The notes under the pieces are model-generated. The model saw only the letters and a program-made list of their open reading frames with translations. It was not told the DNA's origin and did no database searches. From assembly GCA_933207985.1 (NCBI GenBank), contig OW240916.1, forward strand, positions 129,793,604 through 129,857,603: 64,000 nucleotides of DNA, read 5' to 3'. Positions 23,601-36,100 of the stretch are shown one piece after another (the stretch's first letter is position 1; each line of letters starts with the position of its first letter). The DNA is from Pelobates cultripes. Its lineage: Eukaryota; Chordata; Amphibia; Anura; Pelobatidae. The position numbers and the translations under genes were made by a program.

Positions 23601-26600
23601 CTTCTAGCGGCAAGCTCTGGAATTACAGCCTTTCCTGTGCTTAGTTATATTACCAACTGAATAGTCTGGCGATAAAATACTGAAAAAGACAGAAAAGTAA
23701 TTTCTTCTATGCTTGTAAGAAGAATGCAATTATCTGAAGTCACACCAAATGAAGCAAGAAAAATGTAGCATGTGCTTTATGAAAAACAAGAAAAGGATGG
23801 TGTGTGGTTTCAGACAAGGATTACCTTGGCTATATATTTACTCTTATTAAAACTACTATATCGTACAGTATGTTTATTAAGTGGCTTAAAAAAATTACTT
23901 TAAATATCTCCACACCATACATCAAGTTCCATGATTTTAATGAACTCGAATTGTAATAATGATGTTCAATCTGTCAATTTAACAAGTGACAAGGTGTACT
24001 ATTCACATTTTATGTTTACATTTAAATGTTGATTCAATCACATGGTATTCATAATTTGTATGAGCTACAAAAATAATAATCAGACAGTATTCAGGGCACT
24101 TTTTATTTTGAACGTTTTAGGTAAGTGTACCATTCACATGGAAAGATCTGGGTAAAAAAAAAAAAATAGACCATAAATAACAAAGCCAAAGTATCCTCCC
24201 CCCCTTGTCTTTCTTTTCCCCTTGAACACTTTAATTTCCACCCTTCCACCTTGCTAGGATTAATAATATAGTTCATGCAGATTAACTTAAAATAGATATC
24301 AATGACTCCCATATACAAGTTACCTATTCATATGAGTCAAAGTCTGATCAAAAGAATGTTCTCCAATCCTTTTATTCCCAGAAAGGTCACGTCCACCGCT
24401 GCCAGTATAGGTGAATTCATCTCCTCTGTCCTGAGAGAAAAATCTGTTTTTTAATTGGGCTTTCTTGATATATTAAATGAAACTGACATGGACTGCTAAA
24501 CATTTAAAGGCACATCATGATCGTAAATTATTGTATTAATCCATTCACGACATTAAAACATTCTATTGGGCAATCACACAGACTAGACTTGGGCATGTGT
24601 TTACAAATTATGTCATCTGAATTTCAGGCGACTATGTCATCTGTACGAACACAAATTAACTGGTTTGTTTGGTGTTTTTTTGCCCAGTATAACAAAACAA
24701 ATTAATTGCCTGTGGACAAAAATGTCTCCATTAGTTATTTGTTCAGTTATGAGCTGGTAGCTCCCTTCTTGTAACTATATTATTGAAAATGACAAGAGTG
24801 GAGGATCTCTGCTTTCCGCTGCTTCCTTCCCTCAACAGGTTAAATTAAATTTCAATGCTCTAATTATAATAATGCAATGTGGAGGGGAACTACATTGTAG
24901 GGTTAATCCAACCTCTAGTGGCTGTCTCCATAGAGGCCGCTTCTGCGATTCTCAGTGAGTAAATCGCACTAAAATTACGCTGGATTTCCAGCGTCAAATA
25001 AGATTCCTGTAAGAAAGCATTGAGTAATGCTTTCCTATGGGCAGGTTTGAATGCGCGTGCTTCTGGCCGTGCATGCACATTCGGCTCCACTCGGGTGCTC
25101 ATGGCGGCAGAGGGAGAAGAGGTCACCAGAGCTGAGGGAGCCTGGCGCTGGATTAAGGTAAGTGGCTGAAGGGGTTTTAACCCCTTGAGCCCAGCGGGAA
25201 GGGTGCCCCGAGGGAAGGGGGGACGACGACTACCTATTAACCGTATAGTGCCAGGAAAACGGGATTGTTTTCCTGGCACTATAGGATCCCTTTAACTAAA
25301 TTTGGTTCCTCCAAATGGTTTTTAAATTTCTGGTGAATGGATATGGATGAACTGAATTTTCCACCCGTGCACAAGTCTACCCCAGATAGGGCTTTAAAAC
25401 CTTTAGGAATGCATGGAATGTCCGGTAGGGATTTATTTAGCTTGAAATCAACTTATACCCGAGAGAGTTCATGTGCTAGCTGGGACAATATTTAGTGGTC
25501 CCAGACTGACAGGTGATTTTGAGCACCGCAGACTTTAAAAGTGTCCACCTATATGCCCCTCTACCAACTGTGATCGGCACAGGGCTTTGCCAACTGTGAT
25601 CGGCACAGGGCTTTGCCCACTCATGCTGCAATCTTTAGTAAATTACAGAACGCACTGTATTGTGTGAACTGGGAAATCCCTCTCTGACATTAGCAGAGCT
25701 AATCCCTCTGAGTTAGGGAATGAGTAAATGATGGATTTGAGTATAAGCTGGAGAAGGCATAATGTAGGGTTAAGATTAGGGGTACGGTTAGGGTAGGTCC
25801 ATGGTTAAAGGAGTTAGCTTAAGCAGAGTGTTAGAAGTAGCGTTGCTATAAGCGTTGCTATAAGGTTAGCTTTAACCATCAAAAGATAATTCAGATCCTA
25901 GACATATTATTTATAAAATATTTTACCAGGAAAGCTACATTGAGATTTTTCTTGTTTTCAAGTATGTCCTGGGTATGACATTTGACATTTAACTACCTGG
26001 ACTGACACATGAATCTATTTTGAGTTAATTTTCTTTAGTTGCACTTGATGTGTAAAACATTATTATGAGCAAAACTGGGAAAAACGTTCTTTAATATTTT
26101 CCCCCTTTTTCATTTTTATACCTATGTTGTGTTAAGATACATTTAGGATATAAAAAGAAAGCTATTTCTGTCCTTTAAAAACATGTGTAGCTGCAATTAG
26201 AGAAACCCTTAAATAACTATGAAACAAACACATAGCACAAATTCTACGTTTTAGAAGTTGGACAATTGCCTCAGTTTTTAAGGGGTTAAAGAAAAGGGGG
26301 GTGGGGGAGAGAGAAACAAAACAATCAAACAAAACCAAATACATACTACTTCATCTTCAAACCCTCCAGCTAATACAAGTGAATAGGCTCCATCATTGCT
26401 TCGTCCATGAATACCTCCCACGTGAGGTCGGTGAACTCCTGCTTCACTGACCTGGAAAAAGAGTGAGCCATATCTCTAAAGACAACTGCAAAATGTACAC
26501 ATATACTTCTTGGCCACAACATTCAAACCACCTGTCTAATATCATGGAGGTCCCCTCATATTGCCAAAACAGCTCTGATGTGAAGAGGCATGGACTCCGC

Positions 26601-29600
26601 AAGACCTCTAAACGCGTGCGGAGGAATCTGACACAATGACATTAGCAGAAGATCTTTTAAGTCCTGCAAGTTGCGAGGTGGTGCCAGTATCAGATTTTAT
26701 TTCACAATAAAAAGCCTGTTATTCATTAACATTTCATTTATTATTTTAGCAAAGATAAAATGCGGAGGAATTCTGGCTGCCCATATGTAAAAACAAATTA
26801 ACAGAGCACTCTGCTTGTCCAATCTGTCCTGTACTCCCCCGATATCCTTGACCCAGTAGCTCAGGTGCTGGACTCCGTAAAGCTGGATATAAATTGCTCA
26901 AGACAGGATCTCTTTCAGCAAACTTAGGTCTAAGATTACCACAGACCCCGATGAGTTGTCCGTGCACATTTAATAACTTGATGACTGACTCGGAACATAT
27001 ATTTTTTATTTTTCCAATACTACCTTTCCTCTACATGAAACCACTTGTGTGGTCTTGATATAAGCAATATTTAACTATTAGTGTTGTGAATGGGCAAAAC
27101 AACCACAACCAAGAATTGCCCCTTAATCTGTAGCTAAGGACCACTATTGGCACCCAGACCACTTCAGCTCAATGAAGTGGTCTAGGTGCCAAGTCCCCCT
27201 AGTTTTAACCCTCATTGCAGAGTTAATCCAGCCTCTAGTGGCTGTCTCCCTGATAGTCACTAGAGGCACTTCCGCAATTTACATTGCATAAATCACATGT
27301 ATTTGATGCTGGACATCCCCATGGACACCCAGCACCAAAAAAGATCCCCATAGGAAAGCATTGCGTAATGTTTTCCTAGAGGCGGGTTTGAATGCGCATT
27401 CGGCTCCACTCGGAAGCTGACATGGATGGAGGAGGAAAGCTCATCAGTGCAGAGGGAGCCTGGAGCTGGATAAAGGTAAGCAAATAAATAGTTAATTAAC
27501 CATTTAGTCGCTGCAGAACGGGGAATACATATTTGTATTCGTAACGCTATAGTGTTCCATTAATAATACAATGGAAGGATAACAAAAAGCCTGGTGTAAT
27601 TTTGTACCCTTCCTATTACTATTATATCCTTTTTCAATCATCAAGTTACTGTACTGCAGGATACGCTCCAAAAGCAGAAGGAAGTGCTCAATAGAATGTT
27701 CCTAACCATTTTTCAATGCTATAAATAGTAACTTATCTCTTTTTTTGCTGCTCATATTGAAAAAGAAAAAAAACAAAACAAAACAAAAAAACTCTTGCTT
27801 TATTGATAGCAAAATGGAAAAAGTATTTAAGGGGCAAATTTTTAATAATAGCATATTGGTCTTATGCTGACAAATTAGTTTTCCAGTGTGTTGCAAGAAA
27901 TGAGTGTCCTGGGTATTGCAATTACGATGCCAATCAAAGATTACAGATGTACAAAAATACACACAATTGAGTTTAAAACCGATATCATACTAGAGCTACT
28001 AAAATAATATATAGAGATGCTTTACATTTTCCAAAAATGCATTGTTTAGACTTTGATAAATAATACATGAAGGAACAGAAAAGACACAAGAATCAGATTT
28101 TTTTGCTTTTTTAAGTGGGATTGCCATGCATCATAGAATTTGTAGGCATCTGTTGAGCTATTTGGGGGAAATATTCCCAAGCATGGCCACTAAAATGGAA
28201 AAAGGTAGGGGCAGGATCAACACTGAAGAGTTGGATTTAAATCTCTAATAATGTACTACATTTTTGTACATATCCCCTAAGGAGTGACACGGTGGTGAAT
28301 GGGGTCAGCATCAGGTGATTATATATCTTTTCCTACACCCCTATGGATACCACCAGGCAAACAGACATGTGATGCAAAGACCCTGCAAGTATCAATGCCA
28401 CTTTAACACATGAAGCCAATTCACAATAAATTTGCTTATATTTTACTATTATTCAGCCTGACACATCTCAGTTGGCGTCTAATCAACTTTTTGCAATGAT
28501 TACATACTAACAGTATTACGAATACATGGTGTTAGCCAATTTTCTCCTCCATCTGACAACACTACTTAACTGATTGATTAATCACATTGTCTAAATTCAT
28601 GTGCATGACCATCATCAGCCCTTTATTCTTGCTGTGGATAACCGTGTCACATACTAAGCACACGTTGTTAGTCTTAAAACACTAATCATATCTGTGCACA
28701 GAACCATGGTTTTGTATTTTATTTGTAAGAAGCCATATATACAAATAGAAAATGTTGGTGCTTCGTAAATAAATGAGAATACTACTACCAAAAGCCAGAA
28801 CTATAAAATAAAGGACATAGGAATGGGTGTATTCCAAAATAGGGTGGTGTTTTTCAAGTTGTACAGCGTATTTAAACGTCACAAATATTTATAAAATACT
28901 GATACCAAATGTTAATTATAAAGGTATTGCAGTAAAGCTCAATCTTCAGTAGCTCACAGCACATGTAAAAGGAATACATAAAAAACACATAATTGTGCAG
29001 ATCGTTTAAAACAAAAAAAAATGCATTTAACACCATCACTACTGTAGATAGTGATTCCCATAAAATTCCCCCAATTGTTAAAGTAAGGAGATCAGGTATC
29101 TGTCATACAGTGATGGAACTCGGATATTGGCAAAGTATAAACAAATGTATTAAAAAAACTCTGGGTTTAAAAAAAAAAATCAACAAACTGTCTCTTACAA
29201 GAGAAAGTGGTGAGTAGGCTCGGCATATGCAGTTACTCACTGCCCAGCTTTGTAAAATGTGAAGGAGTTGGAGACACTGGCTCTGCAAGGCTGTTGTGTC
29301 CGGGGTGTAATGGTCCGGCTTGAATGCAGCCCGAGTAGTACAGCGTGGTGCTTCCGGGTATCCATAGTCTCCGCCCCCTTGATGACGTCAACGCCTTTCT
29401 CCGGTCTGCCCGGCTTCCTCAGGACTTGATGCTGTCCTCACCATATTTAACAGTCTTTGCAAAGATAGTTCATGTTGCTGATAGGAGTATCAGTTAGACT
29501 TCATTTGCATACTCCTATCTGCTAATTGTTTTTGACAATATAAGGTGTAAATCCACACTTAGAAAAAAACATTGTGTTTCACACAATTATTTCATCATTT

Positions 29601-30087
29601 AAAGGGGACATCATTGCAATTGAAAAAGCATAAATCAGAAACATATAAAATAGCATACAAGAACAATATAGACATATCTAAAAATATTAATTACCTATTC
29701 TAAAAAAGAGAGAAAAATATCCATTAAAGTAAATTTTAATTCATTTATAATTGCACTTGGTTAATTTAAAGGTGTATACCCCCATAAAGAAAAAGTGAAC
29801 ATTTTTAATTGCACTGAATTAATCAAAGGTGTATATTCTCATAAAGAGGAAAAGTGCACAGCAGGAAAACAGGACTTATATTTCGTTATCATGGTCAGGA
29901 ATAAAGTGCATATCAGCAAGCAAAGACAGGGAAATCTTAACAGTGATACATATGAGGTTACATGCACCTAGAGCTCAACAGATTCATATTGGGATTGCTG
30001 GAAGGAGAGGGTGAACTGGCAGAGTTGATAAATAGTAGAGTATTTAAAGCACCATGTGTTAAAATTAAAATGCTCTTAATTGATAAA

Positions 30088-30125
<38 letters not shown>

Positions 30126-33100
30126 TCTTTTAAAAAATGGCAACTCTCAAAATCATTCTTCAAGCCATTCGGAACCATGGTGTTTGGCACATAAATCCAC
30201 TTCATTTCTGCCTGACCTATTTTTTGATTAAAATCGCCACCCCTCCAATTATTTTTTGAATTCCCACAAATTCCAATTTTGTTGAGTCTGCATCGTGGTG
30301 ATCCCTAAAGTGCATAGACACTTGTAACACAAACTTGCTCTTAATATTATATACATGCTCACATATTCTGGTATGTAACATTCTTTTTGTGCGTCCTATA
30401 TACTTAAGGCCGCATGGACATGCGAGCATGTATATGACACCACGGGAACTGCAAGTCATACCATCTCTTCTATCATATGAATGGCCATTGGCTTCAAATT
30501 TATTATAAAAATTTTTCTTTCCTCCAGTTTTTAAACAGGCATTACAGTTGCCACATTTAAAAAAAAAAAAAATCCTGGTATGTATTTAGGATGCTTTTCT
30601 TTAAGTTTGCTCCTGGGGCTTCTAAAGTACCATTTGTAAGAATCCTTCTGAGGTTCGGAACCCCTCTATGTACTATTTTAGGTTTCTGGGGTAGGATGTC
30701 CTTTAAACTCGGATCATCCAATAAATGCCAATAGTCATTAACAATACGTCTTACTTTTTGATTTTATCCTCCGGAATATTGACATATGAAAGGTATTTTG
30801 TTAGTGAATTCTCCCCGTTCTTTTCTTTGTATTTCAATAGTTCCATTCGATCTTTATCATACACGGCTTTGGTCGCAGAGTCTTAAATGTGTTCGCTATA
30901 ACCTCTATCTTTAAACTCTTAGATCAGTTTACGGCTCTGATCTGATTTTTAAAACTGTAGATGTGAACAACTACATCCAGACCAGTAGCTGGCACTACAG
31001 CCCCTGGCTAAATAATATACCTAAAAGACAGTTAACTAGACTAAAGAGGAATTGTACAGAAACAAGTGTTTTTATTGATCGTAAACTGTTCCAAGATTTT
31101 AAAGATAGAGGTTATAGCGAACACATTTTAGACTCTGCGACCAAAGCAGTGTATGATAAAGATAGAATGGTACTATTGAATTAGAAAGAACAGAATGAAG
31201 GAGAATTCACTAACAAAATCCCTTTCATATGTCAATATTCCATAGGACAAAATCAAAAAGTAAGACGTATTGTTAATGACTACTGGCATTTATTATTGGA
31301 TGATCCGAGTTTAGAGGACATTCTACCCCAGAAACCTAAATTCGTACATAGAGGGGTTCCAAACCTCAAAAGGATTCTTACAGATGGCACTTTAGAAGCC
31401 CCAGGAGCAAACAAAGAAAAACATCCTAAATACATACCAGGTTTGTTTTTTTTGATTTTTAATGTGGCAACTGTAATGCCTGTTTAAAAACTGGAGGAAA
31501 GAAAAAAAATTTATAATAAATTTAAAGCCAATGGCCATTCATATGATAGAAAAGATGGTATGACTTGCAGTTCCCGTGGTGTCATATACATGCTTGCATG
31601 TCCATGCGGCCTTAAGTATATAGGACGCACAACGAGAATGTATATAATATTAAGAGAAAGTTTGTGTTACATCAAGTGTCTATGCACTTTAGGGATCACC
31701 ACGATGCAGACTCAACAAAATTGGAATTTGTGGGAATTCAAAAAATAATTGGAGGGGTGGAGAATTTAATAAAAAAAATAGGTCAGGCAGAAATGAAGTG
31801 GATTTATGTGATAAACACCATGGTTCTGAATGGTTTGAATAATGATTTTGAGATTTGCCATTTTTAAAAAAAAATGAACTTGTGATAGATTTTATATATA
31901 TACACACATAATTTATTTGAATTATTTTATCAATTAAGAGCATTTTAATTTTAACACATGGTGCTTTAAATACTCTACTATTTATCCACTTTGCCAGTTC
32001 ACCCTCTCCTTCCAGCAATTCCAATATGAATCTGTTGAGCTCTAGGTGCATGTAACCTCATATGTATCACTGTTAAGATTTCCCTGTCTTTGCTTGCTGA
32101 TATGCACTTTATTCCTGATAATGATAAAGAAATAGAAGTCCTGTTTTCCTACTGTGCGCTTTTCCACTTTATGTGGATATACACCTTTGATTAATTCAGT
32201 GCAATTAAAAATGTGTACTTTTCCACTTTATGGGGGTATACACCTTTAAATTAAGTGCAATTGTAAATGAATTAAAACGTATTTTAATGGATATTTCATT
32301 TTCTCTTTTTTAGAATAGGTAATGTTTTTGTAAGCTACGGTATTTTATATGTTTCTGATTTATGATTTTTCAATTGCAATGATGTCCCCTTTAAATGCCG
32401 AAATAGTTGTGTGAGCCAATGTTTTTTCTAAGTGTGGACTTACACCCTATGCTGTCAAAGACAATTAGCAGATAAGAGTATGCAAATGAAGTCTAATTGA
32501 TACTCCTATCAGCAACATGAACTATCTTTGCAAAGACTGTTAAATATGGTGAGGACAGCATCACGTCCTGAGGAAGCCGGGCAGACCGGAGAAAGGCGTT
32601 GACGTCATCAAGGGGGCAGATACTACGGATTCCCGGAAGCACCACGCTTGTACTACTCGGGCTGCACTCAAGCCGGACCATTACACCCCGGACACAACAG
32701 CCTTGCAGAGCCAGTGTCTCCAACTCCTCCACATTTTACAAAGTTGGGCAGTGAGTAACAGCATATGCCGAGCCTACTCACCACTTTCTCTTGTAAGAGA
32801 CAGTTTATTTGTTGATTTTTTAAAGACAGAGTTTTTAAATAAATGTGTTTATACTTTACCAATATCAGAGTTTCATCACTGTATGACAGATACTGGATCT
32901 CCTTACTATAACAATTGGGGGAATTGTATGTGAATCTATCTACAGTAGTGATGGTGTTGAAAGCATTTGTTTGTTTTAAACTATCTGCACAATTATGTGT
33001 TTTTATGTATTCCCTTTACATGTACTGTGAGCTTTGTTAACTGGGAGCCATCTACTGAACATTGCGTTTTACTGCAATACCTTTATAATTAACATTTGGT

Positions 33101-36100
33101 TTTGGGTTTATCACCTAAATGTCCATTTCCTCCTTCTATATTTCTTCCTGTTTTGATTCTGTTTTGTGTGTTAGGGGTATAACACATTGAGTGTGCCAGC
33201 AGCAATGTATAAAAAAATTAATACCAACTCTAGATTTATGAAATTTTTAAAGAGCGCTCCAAAATAAAATTACTTTACCATTTATAAATTACTGCTTTTA
33301 TTTTATTACTGGAAATTATCCCCACTTCTATTATGTGTACAAGTGTACACATTAGTATCATGATTCTAAAGGATAATAAGAACACCTTGGAGGTGTAATT
33401 AATTGTATTAGTAAACATACCTGCACTCTGAATTTCCATGCTGCTCCAACAGGAATACCTGGTATAGGTCCGTAGTGGTTGGAAGGGACAATGGTGCATT
33501 CTTTAGTGCGACCAACGCAGGCCATACCCTGGAAACAAAAGCAAAAAGCAGAAAATTGCAATGATCAATAACATAGTAATTTTAACAAAATTAAAAGTAC
33601 AATAATATGTTCCTGATTTAGTAGTTATAAAATGTGCAGAAGCTAGGCAATGTTCTGCTCATCTCTACCATCCCCTAATGACATAATTTAAACATAGAAT
33701 GTGACAGCAGATAAGAACCATCCAGCCCATCTAGTCTGCCCATGAAGATATGGAATGGATGGATATCATAATAATGGAACCCACAGCCCCAAATTACCTA
33801 TTTATAAAATATCAACTCACTCAGTGACCTATTCCTTAAATTTACACTGAGTACCGAAACCACATCTTAAAGTAGTTGCTTTAGGACATTTATAATGTCC
33901 CATTTCACATACAATGTAAAAACACTGCCGTTTCTCAGAAACAGACAGCCTCTGTCTAGAGCAGTTGTTTCCAAACCAGTCCTGGAGGCACGCCTACCAG
34001 TCCAGGATTTAGAGATTACCCATTTGTGTCTAAGGTATTTTTAGAAAGGAAGAAAAAACAAAAAAAACACCTTGACACAACTGGGTAATACCTAAATCCT
34101 AGACTGGTAGGTGTGCCTTTTGGAAACCACTGATCTAGGGGCTCCTCCACCTTAAAACCATTGATTTTTGAAGGTCTTTAAATTCGCCATTATCACACAA
34201 AGCAATATAATGCCAAATACATCCAGTTATTTTGACAATACTTCTGACAAAGAAGCATTAGATTTCATACTTCTATATGAATAGCATTTGACTGGCAGAG
34301 TGCAGGAACTACCACTCATGTGCCGTGGGTAATGCTTCATTATAAGAAGTGACTGATTAGGCAAGGGATCATCAATTCTGATGGAAAATGGAACAGCTCA
34401 GGGAAGCCAGAGAGGCTGTTGTTAAGAGACTGTCTCTGCAGTGGATTAGAGATACATTTTATGGACATTTCTTTTTAAATAGGCACTCTGAAAGTAACCG
34501 TACTAACAATAAAAAGATGTTTATTGGGCAATACCAATTTTCTGTTCCAAAAATAATAAACTCTTTAACGGAAACTGGTACTTTCCAAAAAAATTTAAGT
34601 CATCATGTTTATTTATTCATATATTCATAAAATATGTATGTGTGCTGTGTGAAAAATAAAATTAGATATAGAAATCCACAATTCTGTATGCTGCAACTGG
34701 TTGCCTCCATCTTGGCTCCCTGTTAGTCATTATTATAAGCATTGTTCTTTCCATCTGGCAGTCATAGAAATCATACAGAGAGGGGCAAAATAAAACAATA
34801 TTTCTATTTCTCCTCTTCATTTGCAAGGGTTGTCCTGACATTGTTTTGTCTAAATTGTATTACAATGCACTATGCTAAACATTTAAAGGGACTCTATAGT
34901 CACAAGAACAACTACAGCAAGCATTTCAAACTCAAAGTCTAGTACAGGCCACATAAACAAGGTTTAAGTTTATGTGGGCCACAAAAAAATAAATAAAAAA
35001 AGGAACACCTTAAATTTTCATAGAAACGTAGGTTTATTTTGAAAAGTAAAGTATAAAAAATAAAACAGCATCCCCCTCTACTAAATCCCAGTCCCCCTCC
35101 CTATATACTAAAAATCCACTCACTGAAGAGACACACACACTCACTGAAGAGACACACACACTCACATTTACACATTCTTGCACACACATAATTTTCTTTA
35201 TTGCTCCCTACCTTTCGGAGCGGATGTGAGACCTCTCCCTGGGGTCCAGTGGGGATCTTCTATCTGCTTCTCACTGCTCCCTCGCGTGCAGTTTAGTGAT
35301 GCCGGAATATGACATCATATTCCGGCGCCCGGCTTCACTATACAGCGCGCGTGAGGGAGCAGGAAAACTGAGCTCCCTCGCTGGCCCTCCTCCCCAACCG
35401 GGAAAATGTTAGCAGAGTAGGCACCTGCAATGTAGGGAAAGCAAGCATGTACTTGCGGCTCGCCAGGCCACAAGCTTGACATGCTTGAACTACAGCTTTT
35501 TGTATTTGTTCTGGTAAGTATAATCATTCCCTTCAGGCTTTGGCAGTAAACTTTGTTTTTTTCCTATTCATAGAGGAACATCTGGGTGGTTAGGTGACTT
35601 TTGCTCACCTGATGCAGGATGTCCTCGCGCTATGCATGAGAACATCCAGCATCACCCGAAACCCCGTAAGAAAGCATTGTGTAATGCTTTCCTATGGAGC
35701 TGTTCCAATACGAGCGTGGTCCATGCCACGCATGTGCATTAGGTGGACGTCAGCGTGGGGGAGAAGGCGAAACCTGGGTCAGAGCAGAGGGACATCAGCG
35801 CTGCAACAAGTCAAGTGACAGAAGAGCACTTTGGGGAGGAGGTGGCATGATTGGGAGCTATAGTGCTAGGAAAACAGCATATAGCTTCTCTTTAAGGCCT
35901 GAGAAGGCCACAAAATAAGCCAAAATATTGACCGTCCCCAGTTTCCTGGTTGGCAGATAAGTAAATCCAACAGTGACTCAAGCCAGGCTTTCTCTGTGAG
36001 ATTACCATTTCTTGATTATTCATCAAGGGATAGCCTAAGTACAATGGCCACATTATCTAACCAAAGACAATGTCCCTGGAGCCTTTCATTTCAGAAACTT

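Larger units (their letters stand above)
28908..33103. mobile_element. Head-to-head pair of Penelope-like elements, 4.2-kb palindrome
   Basis: The outer ends are reverse complements: 28908 starts AATGTTAATTATAAAGGTAT and 33103 ends ATACCTTTATAATTAACATT. Matching blocks follow all the way inward: CACTACTGTAGATAG, the GC-rich stretch 29290-29440 against 32560-32710, the GIY-YIG coding parts, and the reverse transcriptase end. The arms meet near 30928 and 31080, leaving about 150 bases of extra coding sequence in the right copy. Coding strands point outward (left copy minus, right copy plus), so both are 5'-truncated and joined head to head, with 3' UTRs outside. Confidence 0.85.
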
